DNA of 64,000 nucleotides from the NCBI RefSeq assembly GCF_002020355.1, contig NZ_MPZV01000003.1, positions 1-64,000 on the forward strand. Direction: 5' to 3'. The translations under genes were made by a program, and so were the position numbers. A model generated the notes under the pieces. That model was not told the origin of the DNA and ran no database searches. It saw only the letters and a program-made list of their open reading frames with translations. The stretch is from Thioclava sediminum. Its GTDB lineage: Bacteria; Pseudomonadota; Alphaproteobacteria; Rhodobacterales; Rhodobacteraceae. Below are positions 53,325 through 62,121 of this stretch, piece by piece; position 1 is the first letter of the stretch; each line of letters opens with the position of its first letter.

Positions 53325-54424
53325 GAGACCACCTTCAGCCGGGGCGCTCCGGGCGCGATCGGATTGCGGCCGCGTGCGAGATAGGGATCGCCCGCGACGG
53401 CCTCGAACCGCTCACGGACCGCGAAGGCGCCGTTCTCGACCTGCGCGATCAGGACGGGCAGGGCAGTGTGATGGTTCGACAGGTCGATGCCTTCCGAGCC
53501 CTGCGGCGCATCGTGCAACAGCTGCGCGAGGCTCTGCTCGGCGGCGTCTTCATGCCCCGAGAGCAAAATCGCGAGGCGATAGACCGACGACCATGCGGCC
53601 GCTTCATGCGAGGAGCCGAAATTGCGCTGCGCCTGCGGCCAGCCGGTCGCGCCCCGGAAATAGGGCCCGGCAGCGACCAACCCCTCGATCGCGGCGGGAT
53701 GAATGGCGGGCAACTCGCATTCGGTCAGATTGCACGACAGGATCGGGCAGGTCTCGGGGCGGAAATGCGCGTCTTCCTGCCCGAGCTTGTGATAGGCCTC
53801 AAGGAACGCGTATTGCGACGGGCCGATCAGATTGTTGAGGATGAAATTGGGCCGGGTCGCGCGGATCTCATTGATCATCCGGTCGACGTCGAGCGAGCCG
53901 AGCGGCAGGTAACGCTCGCCCAGAACCTCGCCGCTGGCGCTGAGGATCACGTCCCGCGCAAGCCGGTTCATCTCCCAGCCCCAGATGTAATTCGAGCCGG
54001 TCAGGAAGCCCCGCCGCCCGAGCCGCGCAAAGGCCCAGCCAAGCAGCGGCAGCAGATGCTGGTTCGGGCAGGCATGGGTGTAGACGACATGATCGGAAGC
54101 CTCGAACCCCTCATAGGGCACCGCATACCAAAGCGTCCCGCCCGCCTTCTCGAGCGTCGGGATCACCTCCTTGCGGCTCCACGAGGTGACGCAGCCGACG
54201 ACATGGCGCGCATCGCTGTCGCGCAGGATCTCCTCGCAGAGCGGTCCGTAGGCGTCGATATTGCCCTGCGGGTCGCGCTCGATCGGGGCGAAGGTGATCG
54301 GGAGATCGGGCATCGAATTGATCTCGGCAATCGCGCTGAGCGCCCCGGTCCGGCAGGCTTCGGAGATCAGCGAATAGCTTCCCGAGCGGGAATACAGCAG
54401 GCCAAGTTCAATCCGTTTCTTCAT
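53321..54424 (-). CDS. amiC: amide-sensing periplasmic-binding-fold protein (AmiC-like)
   Basis: A 367-residue protein with the type I periplasmic binding fold but no signal peptide, so it works in the cytoplasm. It begins IELGLLYSRSGSYSLI and contains VVGCVTSWSRKEVIPTLEK and YGLLW-like LWYAVPYEGFE, as in AmiC/UrtA-like proteins. AmiC sequesters AmiR and releases it when a short amide binds. It is the first gene of a seven-gene amide operon. Confidence 0.87.
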   Translation of the reverse strand: MKKRIELGLLYSRSGSYSLISEACRTGALSAIAEINSMPDLPITFAPIERDPQGNIDAYGPLCEEILRDSDARHVVGCVTSWSRKEVIPTLEKAGGTLWYAVPYEGFEASDHVVYTHACPNQHLLPLLGWAFARLGRRGFLTGSNYIWGWEMNRLARDVILSASGEVLGERYLPLGSLDVDRMINEIRATRPNFILNNLIGPSQYAFLEAYHKLGQEDAHFRPETCPILSCNLTECELPAIHPAAIEGLVAAGPYFRGATGWPQAQRNFGSSHEAAAWSSVYRLAILLSGHEDAAEQSLAQLLHDAPQGSEGIDLSNHHTALPVLIAQVENGAFAVRERFEAVAGDPYLARGRNPIAPGAPRLKVVS

Positions 54425-54450
54425 TTCCACTCTTGCAGACCCTTTGAGCC

Positions 54451-54505
54451 AAAACGCAAAACGCCCCGCTGACTGACCGCTAACGTGCGGTGTCAAAGCG
54501 AGGCG
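54451..54505 (-). terminator. terminator-like leader hairpin before amiC, candidate AmiR target
   Basis: On the minus strand CGCCTCGCT (54505-54497) pairs with AGCGGGGCG (54470-54462), with one G-T pair, followed by TTTTGCGTTTT. A smaller inner stem ACCGC/GCGGT with the six-base loop ACGTTA sits inside, and TCGG/CCGA with a six-base loop lies upstream (54516-54529). It is about 27 bases before the amiC ATG. Confidence 0.6.
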
Positions 54506-55109
54506 CGAATGCCGTTCGGGTTATTCCGATGTGTCTTAAGGTTTGCAGCGCGCCCGTCAGCCGACAAGCGCAAATTGCGAAACCGCGCCGGGATCGGGAG
54601 GCAGAGCGGGATTTTCGGGGTGAGTTGCATAAAAATTGTGCACAAAAGCGTCATGTGAGCGCGGATTGGTCTCACGCTGCAGTGAGAATCGCGCGTGATG
54701 AACCGGGCGGTGTCTTCGGACATGGCGGCGCGAACAGGAGCGCGGGTGATCTCATTTGGGGGCGATCAGGCATCGTCTGACGGAGGGGCGGGTTGCCCGG
54801 TCTGAGCGTGTCACGGTCTCGACGGTGACGTTCGGCGTTTTGTGTGAGAGCCGTGCGCGGTAGCGCGATAGAGAGCGCTCTGAAGTGGAGCAAATCCCAG
54901 TTTCTGACAGTCTATTCCAATCGGCTTCGGTTTGGAGCATTCGGCGGCTAATACACCTAATGAGGCCCATGCTGATCTACCACTAACCCAATACCAGCAG
55001 GCCGGTGGTGAGGCGCCTACCTATCCCTACCTACTCACAGATCAGCGCGTGGATCGCCCGAGCAAGGCCTGGGGTAAAGCGCAAACTCGCTTAAAGAAAG
55101 TTGAGCGCG
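54506..55109. other. intergenic region with the left direct repeat
   Basis: About 600 bp without a convincing gene. It holds the amiC promoter side, the repeat copy at 54628-54697, and a transition near 55085 into markedly AT-rich sequence. Confidence 0.5.
54628..54697. repeat. direct repeat copy 1, flanking the AT-rich island
   Basis: A 70-bp element beginning CATAAAAATTGTGCACAAAA. It matches the copy at 55887-55955 in the same orientation with four mismatches and one indel. It contains an inverted repeat TCTCAC-N6-GTGAGA. Weaker similarity extends about 20 bp upstream. Confidence 0.85.
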
Positions 55110-55760
55110 TTATAGTTTTCTCTCTATCCACACATACAGACTCATAAAAGAGTAAGACACGCCAAAGATAAATAAGAACGCCCCCAACCCTAGCACAAGA
55201 GTTTGAACAACAATAAACAGCAACGGTGCAACACACAAAAACTTCCCACCAAAAAGGTCAAAATCTGTAAAACTCGAAAAACCAAAGTTATACATAATTA
55301 AAGCACCAAACCCAGTAACAACGATCGACACTCCAGCGGGGTTGTTTAGAAAACTAAATTTAGAAAAACCCCTCGCCGCGACAGCAACAGCCGCCGCCCC
55401 CTTCGTTCGGAAAACAGGAGACAGAAGAAAAATAAGTGATATAAATGCGCTTATGGCAGAATAAAACACTAGACCAAAATTCATAAGCCATAGAGAGAAC
55501 ATTGGAACCTGTGCACCGCAGGCGTTCGCACGCAGCCAAGTCGCGTCCAAATATGACGCTGGAAGGAACGACGAACTTGATACATCAAAGTTCGAGAACA
55601 ACGAGCCAAAAATACCACCGGTAATGAGAACCAAAAAAGCGGTAAGGAGCCAGCCGTAGATAAAGAATACCGCCGCTACCCGAAGAGATAGCTCCAAAAA
55701 AGACCTCAAACACGGCCGTTCTCGAAAGCAGATTACTGCGAGTCTCAGCTCTCTAAACAA
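55110..55760 (-). CDS. orphan integral membrane protein in an AT-rich island
   Basis: The 216-residue protein has about four to five hydrophobic segments (around 26-55, 85-115, 140-165 and 175-210) rich in Phe, and no recognisable family. It starts with a TTG at 55760 after GAGAGGAAAG. Its base composition and codon use (many AT-ending codons) differ sharply from all neighbours, indicating horizontal transfer. No partner gene is beside it. Confidence 0.65.
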   Translation of the reverse strand: MFRELRLAVICFRERPCLRSFLELSLRVAAVFFIYGWLLTAFLVLITGGIFGSLFSNFDVSSSSFLPASYLDATWLRANACGAQVPMFSLWLMNFGLVFYSAISAFISLIFLLSPVFRTKGAAAVAVAARGFSKFSFLNNPAGVSIVVTGFGALIMYNFGFSSFTDFDLFGGKFLCVAPLLFIVVQTLVLGLGAFLFIFGVSYSFMSLYVWIERKL

Positions 55761-56326
55761 AGACTTTCCTCTCTAAATATTTTGGCATTTATTTACACTG
55801 CTACACTTCGGGAGAGCCCACGAAACACTTCAAGTCTCACTCCATCAAAAGACTGAGAGCCAATGCCGGGTTTTCGAAGTAATCCACATAAAAATGTGCA
55901 CAAAAGCGTCATGTGAGAGCGGATTAGTCTCACGCCGCAGTGAGAATCGTGCGTGGCGATCGCACATAAATCGTTTGCGATGGCGGTCCGGATCGCGGGG
56001 CGCCCGGGTCCTGATGGCGACCGGAGTTTCGGATTGCGACCTGCTCCGTCGCAGCAGTTCCGGGGGTGAGACAGGACGTTCGCCGTTCCCGGGATCACGG
56101 ACGCACGCAAATTCGTGAATACTTGCGAAATGACATAACCCGTGCAAACCTCGCACACACAGGGGGAGGAAAGAGAGTTTCCGCTTTTGAGGAGAAGTCG
56201 GAAGCTTGGCGTTCACGCCGAATCACGAAACCGCGATTCGCTTGGAGGAGTGCTGTCGCGTGTTTTCGTCCTCCCGCTCACTTCGGTCCCGCATCTGTCG
56301 GGGTCGCAACCAAACGGGGAGGAACC
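55761..56326. other. intergenic region with the right direct repeat and dctP promoter side
   Basis: About 565 bp without a supported gene. It carries the repeat copy at 55887-55955 and returns to GC-rich sequence after about 55930. The dctP ribosome-binding site GGGGAGGA lies just before 56327. Confidence 0.5.
55887..55955. repeat. direct repeat copy 2, flanking the AT-rich island
   Basis: A 69-bp copy of the element at 54628-54697, same orientation, containing GTGCACAAAAGCGTCATGTG and the TCTCAC-N6-GTGAGA inverted repeat. Confidence 0.85.
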
Positions 56327-57424
56327 ATGAAAAATCTGACCACTCGCAGACATGCGTTACGCACTCTTGCCGCGGCGGGCGCTGCCAGCCTTGCTGCGCC
56401 GCATATCGCCTCGGCCCAAGCCAATGGCACGACCTGGAAAATCCAGACCTCGTGGCCGGGCGGCGTCGGCCTTCAGACCTTCAAGGACTGGTGCGCCACG
56501 ATCCAGGAAAAGACCGGCGGCGAACTCGCCTTCCAGCCCTTCGGCGCGAATGACGTCGTGGGCGACTTCCAGCTTTACGACGCGGTGAAGAACGGCGTGC
56601 TCGACGCGGTCAACCCGTTCACCATCTACGTGCAGGGCATCATTCCGGCGGGTGTGTTCCTGACGTCCTATCCGCTCGGTCTGCGCAACCCGCATGAATT
56701 CGACGTGTTCTATTACGGCCTCGGCGGGCTGGAGATGGCGCGCGAACTTTATGCGGCGCAGGGCATGTATTTCGTGGGCCCCGTCCATCACGGCCCGAAC
56801 ATCATCCACTCGAAAGTGCCGATCCGCTCGATCGACGATTTCCGTGGCCGCAAGATGCGCCTTCCGGGCGGCATGGTCGCCGATGTCTTCGGCGAGATCG
56901 GCGCGGAGACCACCGTGCTTCCGGGCTCGGAGATCTTCCCTGCACTCGAGAAGGGCACGATCGACGTGGCTGACTATGTGGGTCCCGCGGTGAACTACGC
57001 GCTCGGCTTCAGCCAGGTTACCAGCTACATCTCGATGGGCCCGCCCGGCATGATGTCGCTCTACCAGCCGGTGGACATCATGGACATCACCGTCGGCATG
57101 GATGCCTGGAACAAGCTCAGCCCCGAGATGAAGCAGTTCGTCGAGATGGAGACCCACGTCTATTCCGACATGCATCACGCAGCGATCCAGAAGGCCGACC
57201 AGGAGGCCTGGGCCAAATTCGAGGCCGACGGCACCGAGGTTACGCGCCTCAGCCAGGACGATGTGGAGCTGATGACCGAAGTCGCCGTTCCGATCTGGTT
57301 CAAATACGCCAATCGCGACAAGGACAGCGCGCGGATCTTCAAGACCCAGCTCGATTACATGATGTCCGGCTCGCTCGGCTATGTGACGCCCGATCTGGTC
57401 GACGGTCTGGAACTGAAGCTCTGA
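56327..57424 (+). CDS. TRAP transporter substrate-binding protein (DctP type)
   Basis: The 365-residue protein has a twin-arginine signal (TTRRHALRTLAAAG) with cleavage near ASA at residue 28, so it is likely exported folded by Tat. The DctP fold is visible: WKIQTSWPGGVGLQTF, then FRGRKMRLPGG with the conserved arginine that binds carboxylates near residue 185, and GTIDVADYVGP near 215. TRAP systems import organic acids with Na+. The ligand is not evident. Confidence 0.9.
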   Translation: MKNLTTRRHALRTLAAAGAASLAAPHIASAQANGTTWKIQTSWPGGVGLQTFKDWCATIQEKTGGELAFQPFGANDVVGDFQLYDAVKNGVLDAVNPFTIYVQGIIPAGVFLTSYPLGLRNPHEFDVFYYGLGGLEMARELYAAQGMYFVGPVHHGPNIIHSKVPIRSIDDFRGRKMRLPGGMVADVFGEIGAETTVLPGSEIFPALEKGTIDVADYVGPAVNYALGFSQVTSYISMGPPGMMSLYQPVDIMDITVGMDAWNKLSPEMKQFVEMETHVYSDMHHAAIQKADQEAWAKFEADGTEVTRLSQDDVELMTEVAVPIWFKYANRDKDSARIFKTQLDYMMSGSLGYVTPDLVDGLELKL

Positions 57425-57516
57425 TTTGATCGCAAAGACAGTCTGACGGGCCCGCCCTCTGGCGCGGGCCCGGTTCAACTGATGGCCGGGCATGACCCGG
57501 CAACAGGGGGTGGGCA

Positions 57517-58839
57517 ATGCCCAGTATCGACTTCACTCTACCGCATTGGGCCTATTGGGCGGGGCTAATCCTCTTCCCGATCATTGCGGCGACGCTGGCC
57601 AACCGGCCACGCAAGACGGAGCGGCGTTATTCGCTCTCCTTGGGCTATTTCATTCTCATAACCGGGGGGATGCTGGGACTGCATCGCTTCTACGTGAAAA
57701 GCCTGCTGGGCTTTCTCTTCATCCCGGTCTTCATCGCCATTCTCTATGCGAATGCGCAAGGTCACGACGCGCGCGGCACGGTCTCAGACATGTCGAACGT
57801 GGTGCGCATGGCCGAGCGCTCTCTGGAGCGCGAACAGGAACGCGTCGACACCGCGCAGGCCGACCTGCCCAAGCTGCGCGAGGAACTGGCTGCCGCCGAG
57901 GAAGGCAGCTTCGCGCAAAAACGCGCGCAGCGTAACGTCGATCGGGCCGAGAAACGGGTCACGGATGGCGAGGCAGTGATCGAACAGGCGCAGACCGATC
58001 TCGTCGAGGCGCGCCCGAAGAGGGACGCGGCTGCCGCCGTCCTCGCGAAATGGCGCAGCATCTCGAAATATGCCTTCTGGGTCCTGCTCGCAGGGATCGT
58101 CATCGACGCGCTCCTGCTTCCGATGCTGGTGCGGCGCGCGAATGCCGCGCTGCCCGAGCACGAGGAGGAAAGCGAGGTCGAGCGGCGTCTCGAAGCGCTC
58201 GAAGACGAGGAGATGAAAGACGACTCCCGCCACATCTCGCAAGGCTGGACGGGCTGGATCGACCGGCTGTCGCTCAAGGCGGGCGAATTCGTCAGCTACT
58301 GGGCGATCATCGCGGTCTTCGTCTATTACTTCGAAGTGATCAGCCGCTACGTCTTCAACAGCCCGACCAACTGGGCGCATGAGGCGATGTATCTGATGTT
58401 CGGGATGCAATACCTGATCTCGGGCGCCTATGCGATGTTGACCGAGAGCCATGTGCGCGTCGACATCTTCTACGCGCCGCTGTCGAAACCGCGCAAAGCG
58501 TGGGTCGACCTGCTGACCTCGGTCTTCTTCTTCATCTTCGCGGGCACATTGCTGGTGACGTCGTGGATCTTCGCGATGGACGCGATCGCCGTGCCCACGG
58601 GCAACGGGCTCATTTCGCAATGGGCGCGGGGCGAAATTCCGACCGGCGAGATGCTGGCGAACTGGAATCTCGGACAATGGACCGATGCGAATGTCCGCTG
58701 GGGCGAGATCAGCTTCAACGAATGGGAGGTGCCTCTGTGGCCGATGAAATGGGTCATGGTGATCGGCGCTCTGCTGCTTGTTCTGCAGGGCATTTCGAAA
58801 TTCGCACAAGATCTGCGGATCGTAATGGGCAGGGGCTGA
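57517..58839 (+). CDS. TRAP small permease (DctQ) with N-terminal TM2-like and coiled-coil extension
   Basis: The 440-residue protein is about twice the usual DctQ length. Residues 1-80 hold two to three helices with a TM2-like motif (GGMLGLHRFYVKSLLGFLF); residues 92-170 form a charged coiled coil (ERSLEREQERV, KRAQRNVDRAEKRV); a single helix follows near 180; and residues 245-440 are a normal four-helix DctQ domain (AEFVSYW-like GEFVSYWAI, FNSPTNWAHEAM). The DctM gene follows after 3 bp. Confidence 0.85.
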   Translation: MPSIDFTLPHWAYWAGLILFPIIAATLANRPRKTERRYSLSLGYFILITGGMLGLHRFYVKSLLGFLFIPVFIAILYANAQGHDARGTVSDMSNVVRMAERSLEREQERVDTAQADLPKLREELAAAEEGSFAQKRAQRNVDRAEKRVTDGEAVIEQAQTDLVEARPKRDAAAAVLAKWRSISKYAFWVLLAGIVIDALLLPMLVRRANAALPEHEEESEVERRLEALEDEEMKDDSRHISQGWTGWIDRLSLKAGEFVSYWAIIAVFVYYFEVISRYVFNSPTNWAHEAMYLMFGMQYLISGAYAMLTESHVRVDIFYAPLSKPRKAWVDLLTSVFFFIFAGTLLVTSWIFAMDAIAVPTGNGLISQWARGEIPTGEMLANWNLGQWTDANVRWGEISFNEWEVPLWPMKWVMVIGALLLVLQGISKFAQDLRIVMGRG

Positions 58840-58842
58840 TAC

Positions 58843-60198
58843 ATGGGACTTGAAATTGGAATTGAGTGGCTGACACTCATCATGTTCGGCTCGCTGGTCG
58901 TCCTGCTGATGGCAGGGCTTCCACTGGCCTTCGTCACGGGCGGTCTGGCCTGTGTCTTCCTGTTCGTGCTGGGCGACGAACGCGCGCTCAATATCGTGCC
59001 GAGCCGCATCTTCCCGCTGATGACGAACTACCAGCTCTCGGCGATCCCCTTGTTCATCTTCATGGCGTCAATGCTGGAGAGGGCAGGGATCATCAACGAG
59101 ATGTTCGACGTCATCTACAAGGTGCTGGGCGGGGTGCGCGGCGGTCTGGCTGCGGCCACGATCATCGCCTCGACCGTGCTGGCTGCGATGGTGGGCGTGA
59201 TCGGGGCTGCCGTGGTGACGATGGGGATCATCGCGCTGCCGGCGATGCTCGATCGCGGATATAACGCGAAGATCGCGATGGGCTCGATCATGGCGGGCGG
59301 CACGCTCGGCATCCTGATCCCGCCGTCGATCCTCGCGATCATCTACGCGGTCGTGGCCGAGCAATCGGTGGGCGAGCTGTTCATCGGCGCGGTCATTCCC
59401 GGCCTGCTTCTGTCGGGCATGTATGTGGCCTATGTGCTGATCCGCTGCGCGATCAACCCGGAGATGGGGCCGCCGATCCCGCCGGAAGAGCGCATCACGG
59501 GGCGGGAGAAGATCCGCCTGATGAGCAATATGTCAGCGCCGATCTCGCTGATCGTGATCGTGTTGGGCGTGATCTTCACCGGTGTTGCGACCCCGGTGGA
59601 AGCGGCTGGCATCGGCACCTTTGGCGCGATCATCGTGGCGGCGATCCACCGCAAGCTCGACTGGCAGACGATCCGCGAGGCTGCGGTCACCACGCTCAAG
59701 GCCTCGGCGATGGTCATCTGGATCATGTTCGGCGCGACGATCTTCGTCGGGCTCTACGTGCTCGAAGGCGGTCAGCAATTCGTGCAGAACGCGCTGCAGG
59801 CGACCGGGCTCGGGCCGTGGGGCATCCTGATCATCATGCAGCTCGTGCTGATCATACTCGGCATGTTCCTCGACTGGGTCGGCATTCTGCTGCTCTGCGT
59901 GCCGATCTTCGTGCCGATCGTGAAGGCGCTCGGCGCCGAGGCCTTCGGGTTGAGCGATCCCGACGATCTGGTGCTGTGGTTCGGGGTGCTCTACCTCGTG
60001 AACATGCAGATGAGCTTCCTGTCGCCGCCTTTCGGCTATGCGCTGTTCTATCTGCGCGGAGTGGCGCCGCCGGAAATCCCGATGGGCGATATCTTCCGCT
60101 CGGCGCTGCCGTTCCTGGCGCTTCAGGTGGTGGGCTTGTTGCTATGCATGTTCTTCCCGGAGATCATCATCTGGCTGCCGAAACTGGTCTACGGTTGA
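58843..60198 (+). CDS. TRAP transporter large permease (DctM type)
   Basis: A 451-residue protein with about twelve helices. DctM signatures include GLPLAFVTGG near residue 25, the helix around MASMLERAGIINEMF near 72, GTLGILIPPSILAIIYAVVAEQS near 150, and a C-terminal LVNMQMSFLSPPFGYALFYL. It works with DctP and DctQ as the transport subunit. Confidence 0.93.
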   Translation: MGLEIGIEWLTLIMFGSLVVLLMAGLPLAFVTGGLACVFLFVLGDERALNIVPSRIFPLMTNYQLSAIPLFIFMASMLERAGIINEMFDVIYKVLGGVRGGLAAATIIASTVLAAMVGVIGAAVVTMGIIALPAMLDRGYNAKIAMGSIMAGGTLGILIPPSILAIIYAVVAEQSVGELFIGAVIPGLLLSGMYVAYVLIRCAINPEMGPPIPPEERITGREKIRLMSNMSAPISLIVIVLGVIFTGVATPVEAAGIGTFGAIIVAAIHRKLDWQTIREAAVTTLKASAMVIWIMFGATIFVGLYVLEGGQQFVQNALQATGLGPWGILIIMQLVLIILGMFLDWVGILLLCVPIFVPIVKALGAEAFGLSDPDDLVLWFGVLYLVNMQMSFLSPPFGYALFYLRGVAPPEIPMGDIFRSALPFLALQVVGLLLCMFFPEIIIWLPKLVYG

Positions 60199-60227
60199 TC
60201 GCTCGCACCCGGACCGGAAGAAATGAC

Positions 60228-60256
60228 AAGCCCCGCGCAGTGCGCGGGGCTTTTTT
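60228..60256 (+). terminator. intrinsic terminator after the TRAP operon
   Basis: AAGCCCCGCGCA at 60228-60239 pairs with TGCGCGGGGCTT at 60241-60252, followed by a T-run to 60257. Confidence 0.92.
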
Positions 60257-60478
60257 TGTCTGTCGGTTCAGGTTCCTGCTGTCAGCCTCGGCAGGGCGCC
60301 CCGGGGTATCCTCACGCAGGAAAATCACCGTTTGCGAAAGTCTGCCGCCAACTTTCGGATCTTGAGCGATACTTCTCCGGATCAATCTCCGTTGCGGCAA
60401 CCGACCCGTCCAAGCCGTTGACTTTACCGCGGCTAATTGGCTTACCTGCTGTATTGAAAAGAACTGGAGTGCCTGCAC

Positions 60479-61354
60479 ATGCCGCAAACAGCGACGGCAA
60501 ATATCCTGAACATCCTCGAATCCGATTTCTCTGGTGTTGTGGAGGAGTGGCTTGGCACTCAGGTGAAAGAGGGCGTGAAACGCTCTGACCTGTTCTCCGA
60601 CTCCGAGAGCCGTGCGCAGAACCAGGAACTTCTGAAGGCCTTCACCAAAGGTGTCCGCGCGGGCGTCGTGAATGAAGAGTTCAGCCTGGACGACGACGAG
60701 TGGGAAGACCTGCGCGCCGTCCTTGCAGACGTGAGCAAGGAGCGCGTCGGCCGTGGCGTGACACCGACCGAGATGGCGACCTTCGTGCTGGCCCTCAAAG
60801 CCCCGCTGTTCACACGGCTCGAGGCGATGACGGATATCGAAAGCGGCAAGCTCATCAGCGACGTGCTGATGGTGACGCGTCTCGTCGATGCCTTCGCGAT
60901 CTACACCAACGAGATCTTCATCGGCGAACGCGACCAGATCATAGAGCGCCAGCGCCAGGAAATGCTCGAACTCTCGACCCCGGTGGTCGAGCTCTGGGAC
61001 CGCGTCCTCACGCTGCCGCTGATCGGAACGCTGGATTCCGCCCGCGCGCAGGAGGTCATGGAGAACCTGCTGGAGACCATCCTCGAGCGGCAGGCCGAAG
61101 TGGTGATCATGGACATCACCGGTGTCGGCACGGTCGACACGCAGGTGGCGCAGCACCTTTTGCGGGCTGCGGCCGCCGTGCGCCTGATGGGGGCGGAATG
61201 CATCATCAGCGGCATCAGCCCGATGATCGCGCAGACCATGGTGCAGCTCGGCATCGACGTGGGCACGGTGTCCACCCGGTCCAGCATCCGCACGGCTCTG
61301 GCCGATGCCCTGCAGAAGGTCGGCTACGTCATCAAAACCAGCGAGGTTTCCTGA
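60479..61354 (+). CDS. rsbR: RsbR-like stressosome sensor (STAS domain)
   Basis: The 291-residue protein has an N-terminal helical sensor domain (RsbRD_N-like, about 1-165) and a C-terminal STAS domain (about 170-285). The STAS phosphorylation sites expected from Bacillus RsbR fall at about Ser187 (LIGTLDSARA) and Thr221 (GVGTVDTQVAQ). RsbR and RsbS form the large stressosome shell; RsbR senses stress and RsbS is phosphorylated by RsbT. First gene of the operon, preceded by 220 bp without a gene. Confidence 0.88.
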   Translation: MPQTATANILNILESDFSGVVEEWLGTQVKEGVKRSDLFSDSESRAQNQELLKAFTKGVRAGVVNEEFSLDDDEWEDLRAVLADVSKERVGRGVTPTEMATFVLALKAPLFTRLEAMTDIESGKLISDVLMVTRLVDAFAIYTNEIFIGERDQIIERQRQEMLELSTPVVELWDRVLTLPLIGTLDSARAQEVMENLLETILERQAEVVIMDITGVGTVDTQVAQHLLRAAAAVRLMGAECIISGISPMIAQTMVQLGIDVGTVSTRSSIRTALADALQKVGYVIKTSEVS

Positions 61355-61355
61355 C

Positions 61356-61709
61356 GTGTCGGGTGTGACGTCCATAAACCTGGTCGAGAACGCGCTTCTC
61401 GTCTCCATTCAGGACGACGTCACCGATACGGAAATCGTGGAGCTGCAGGACACGTTGTCGAACCGGATCGCCAAGGAAAACGTCAAAGGCGTGATCCTCG
61501 ATATCAGTTCGCTGGAGATCGTCGATACCTTCGTCGGCCGCGTCATTGCCCAGCTCGCTGGCATTTCCAAGCTGCTGGCCGCGGAAACCTACGTTGTGGG
61601 GATGCGGCCCGCGGTTGCGGTGACCTTGGTGGAGCTGGGCATGTATCTGCCCGAGACCCGTACGGCGCTCAGCCTGACCCATGCACTCACTCAGTTGCGG
61701 CGTGCCTGA
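61356..61709 (+). CDS. rsbS: RsbS-like stressosome scaffold (STAS)
   Basis: A 117-residue single STAS domain. The phosphorylation site equivalent to Bacillus RsbS Ser59 (IDSF) is Thr58 (IVDTF), so phosphorylation would be on Thr. The late MRPAVAVTLVELGMYL matches RsbS. The GTG at 61356 follows GAGG and sits just after the rsbR stop. Confidence 0.88.
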   Translation: MSGVTSINLVENALLVSIQDDVTDTEIVELQDTLSNRIAKENVKGVILDISSLEIVDTFVGRVIAQLAGISKLLAAETYVVGMRPAVAVTLVELGMYLPETRTALSLTHALTQLRRA

Positions 61710-62121
61710 TCCAAACGAAACATCCAGCAGACCCGCGGTTGCGGAGATAACGCTCGCGACCAGTCGCGATGTCGTCGCTGCGCGCCAGGCGGTTGCGCGA
61801 ATTCTCAAGGAACGCGGGTTGTCGGCGGTGCGGATCACCCGGTTCGCGACGGCTGTGAGCGAAATCACCCGCAACGCCATCGTCCACGGTGGCGGCGGCA
61901 AGATTTCAATTTATCTCGACGGTCGTAACGAGTATCTGCGCGTCGAATGCCGGGACCAGGGACCGGGGATCGAAAATGTGACGCTGGCCATGTCCGAGGG
62001 CTATACGACCGCGGGCGGGCTCGGCAAAGGTCTTGGCGGGGCCAAACGCCTCTCACATGGGTTCGAGGTCCACTCAGCGCCCGGGAAAGGAACAACCGTT
62101 TCCATGAGCGTGAAGCTATGA
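61681..62121 (+). CDS. rsbT: RsbT-like serine/threonine kinase
   Basis: A 146-residue HATPase kinase. Visible boxes are N (SEITRNAIVHGGGGK), G1 (CRDQGPGIENV) and G2 (GGLGKGLGGAKRL), all intact. RsbT phosphorylates RsbS and RsbR and, once released, activates downstream partners. The longest frame starts at ATG 61681 and overlaps rsbS by 29 bp; GTG 61702 would reduce that. The stop overlaps the next gene by four bases (ATGA). Confidence 0.86.
   Translation: MHSLSCGVPDPNETSSRPAVAEITLATSRDVVAARQAVARILKERGLSAVRITRFATAVSEITRNAIVHGGGGKISIYLDGRNEYLRVECRDQGPGIENVTLAMSEGYTTAGGLGKGLGGAKRLSHGFEVHSAPGKGTTVSMSVKL

Noticed and set aside
54476-54529. Calling the six-base-loop stems before amiC a proven ANTAR target.
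   Set aside because: Both loops start with A but lack the G at position 4 that is typical, so only a candidate is stated.
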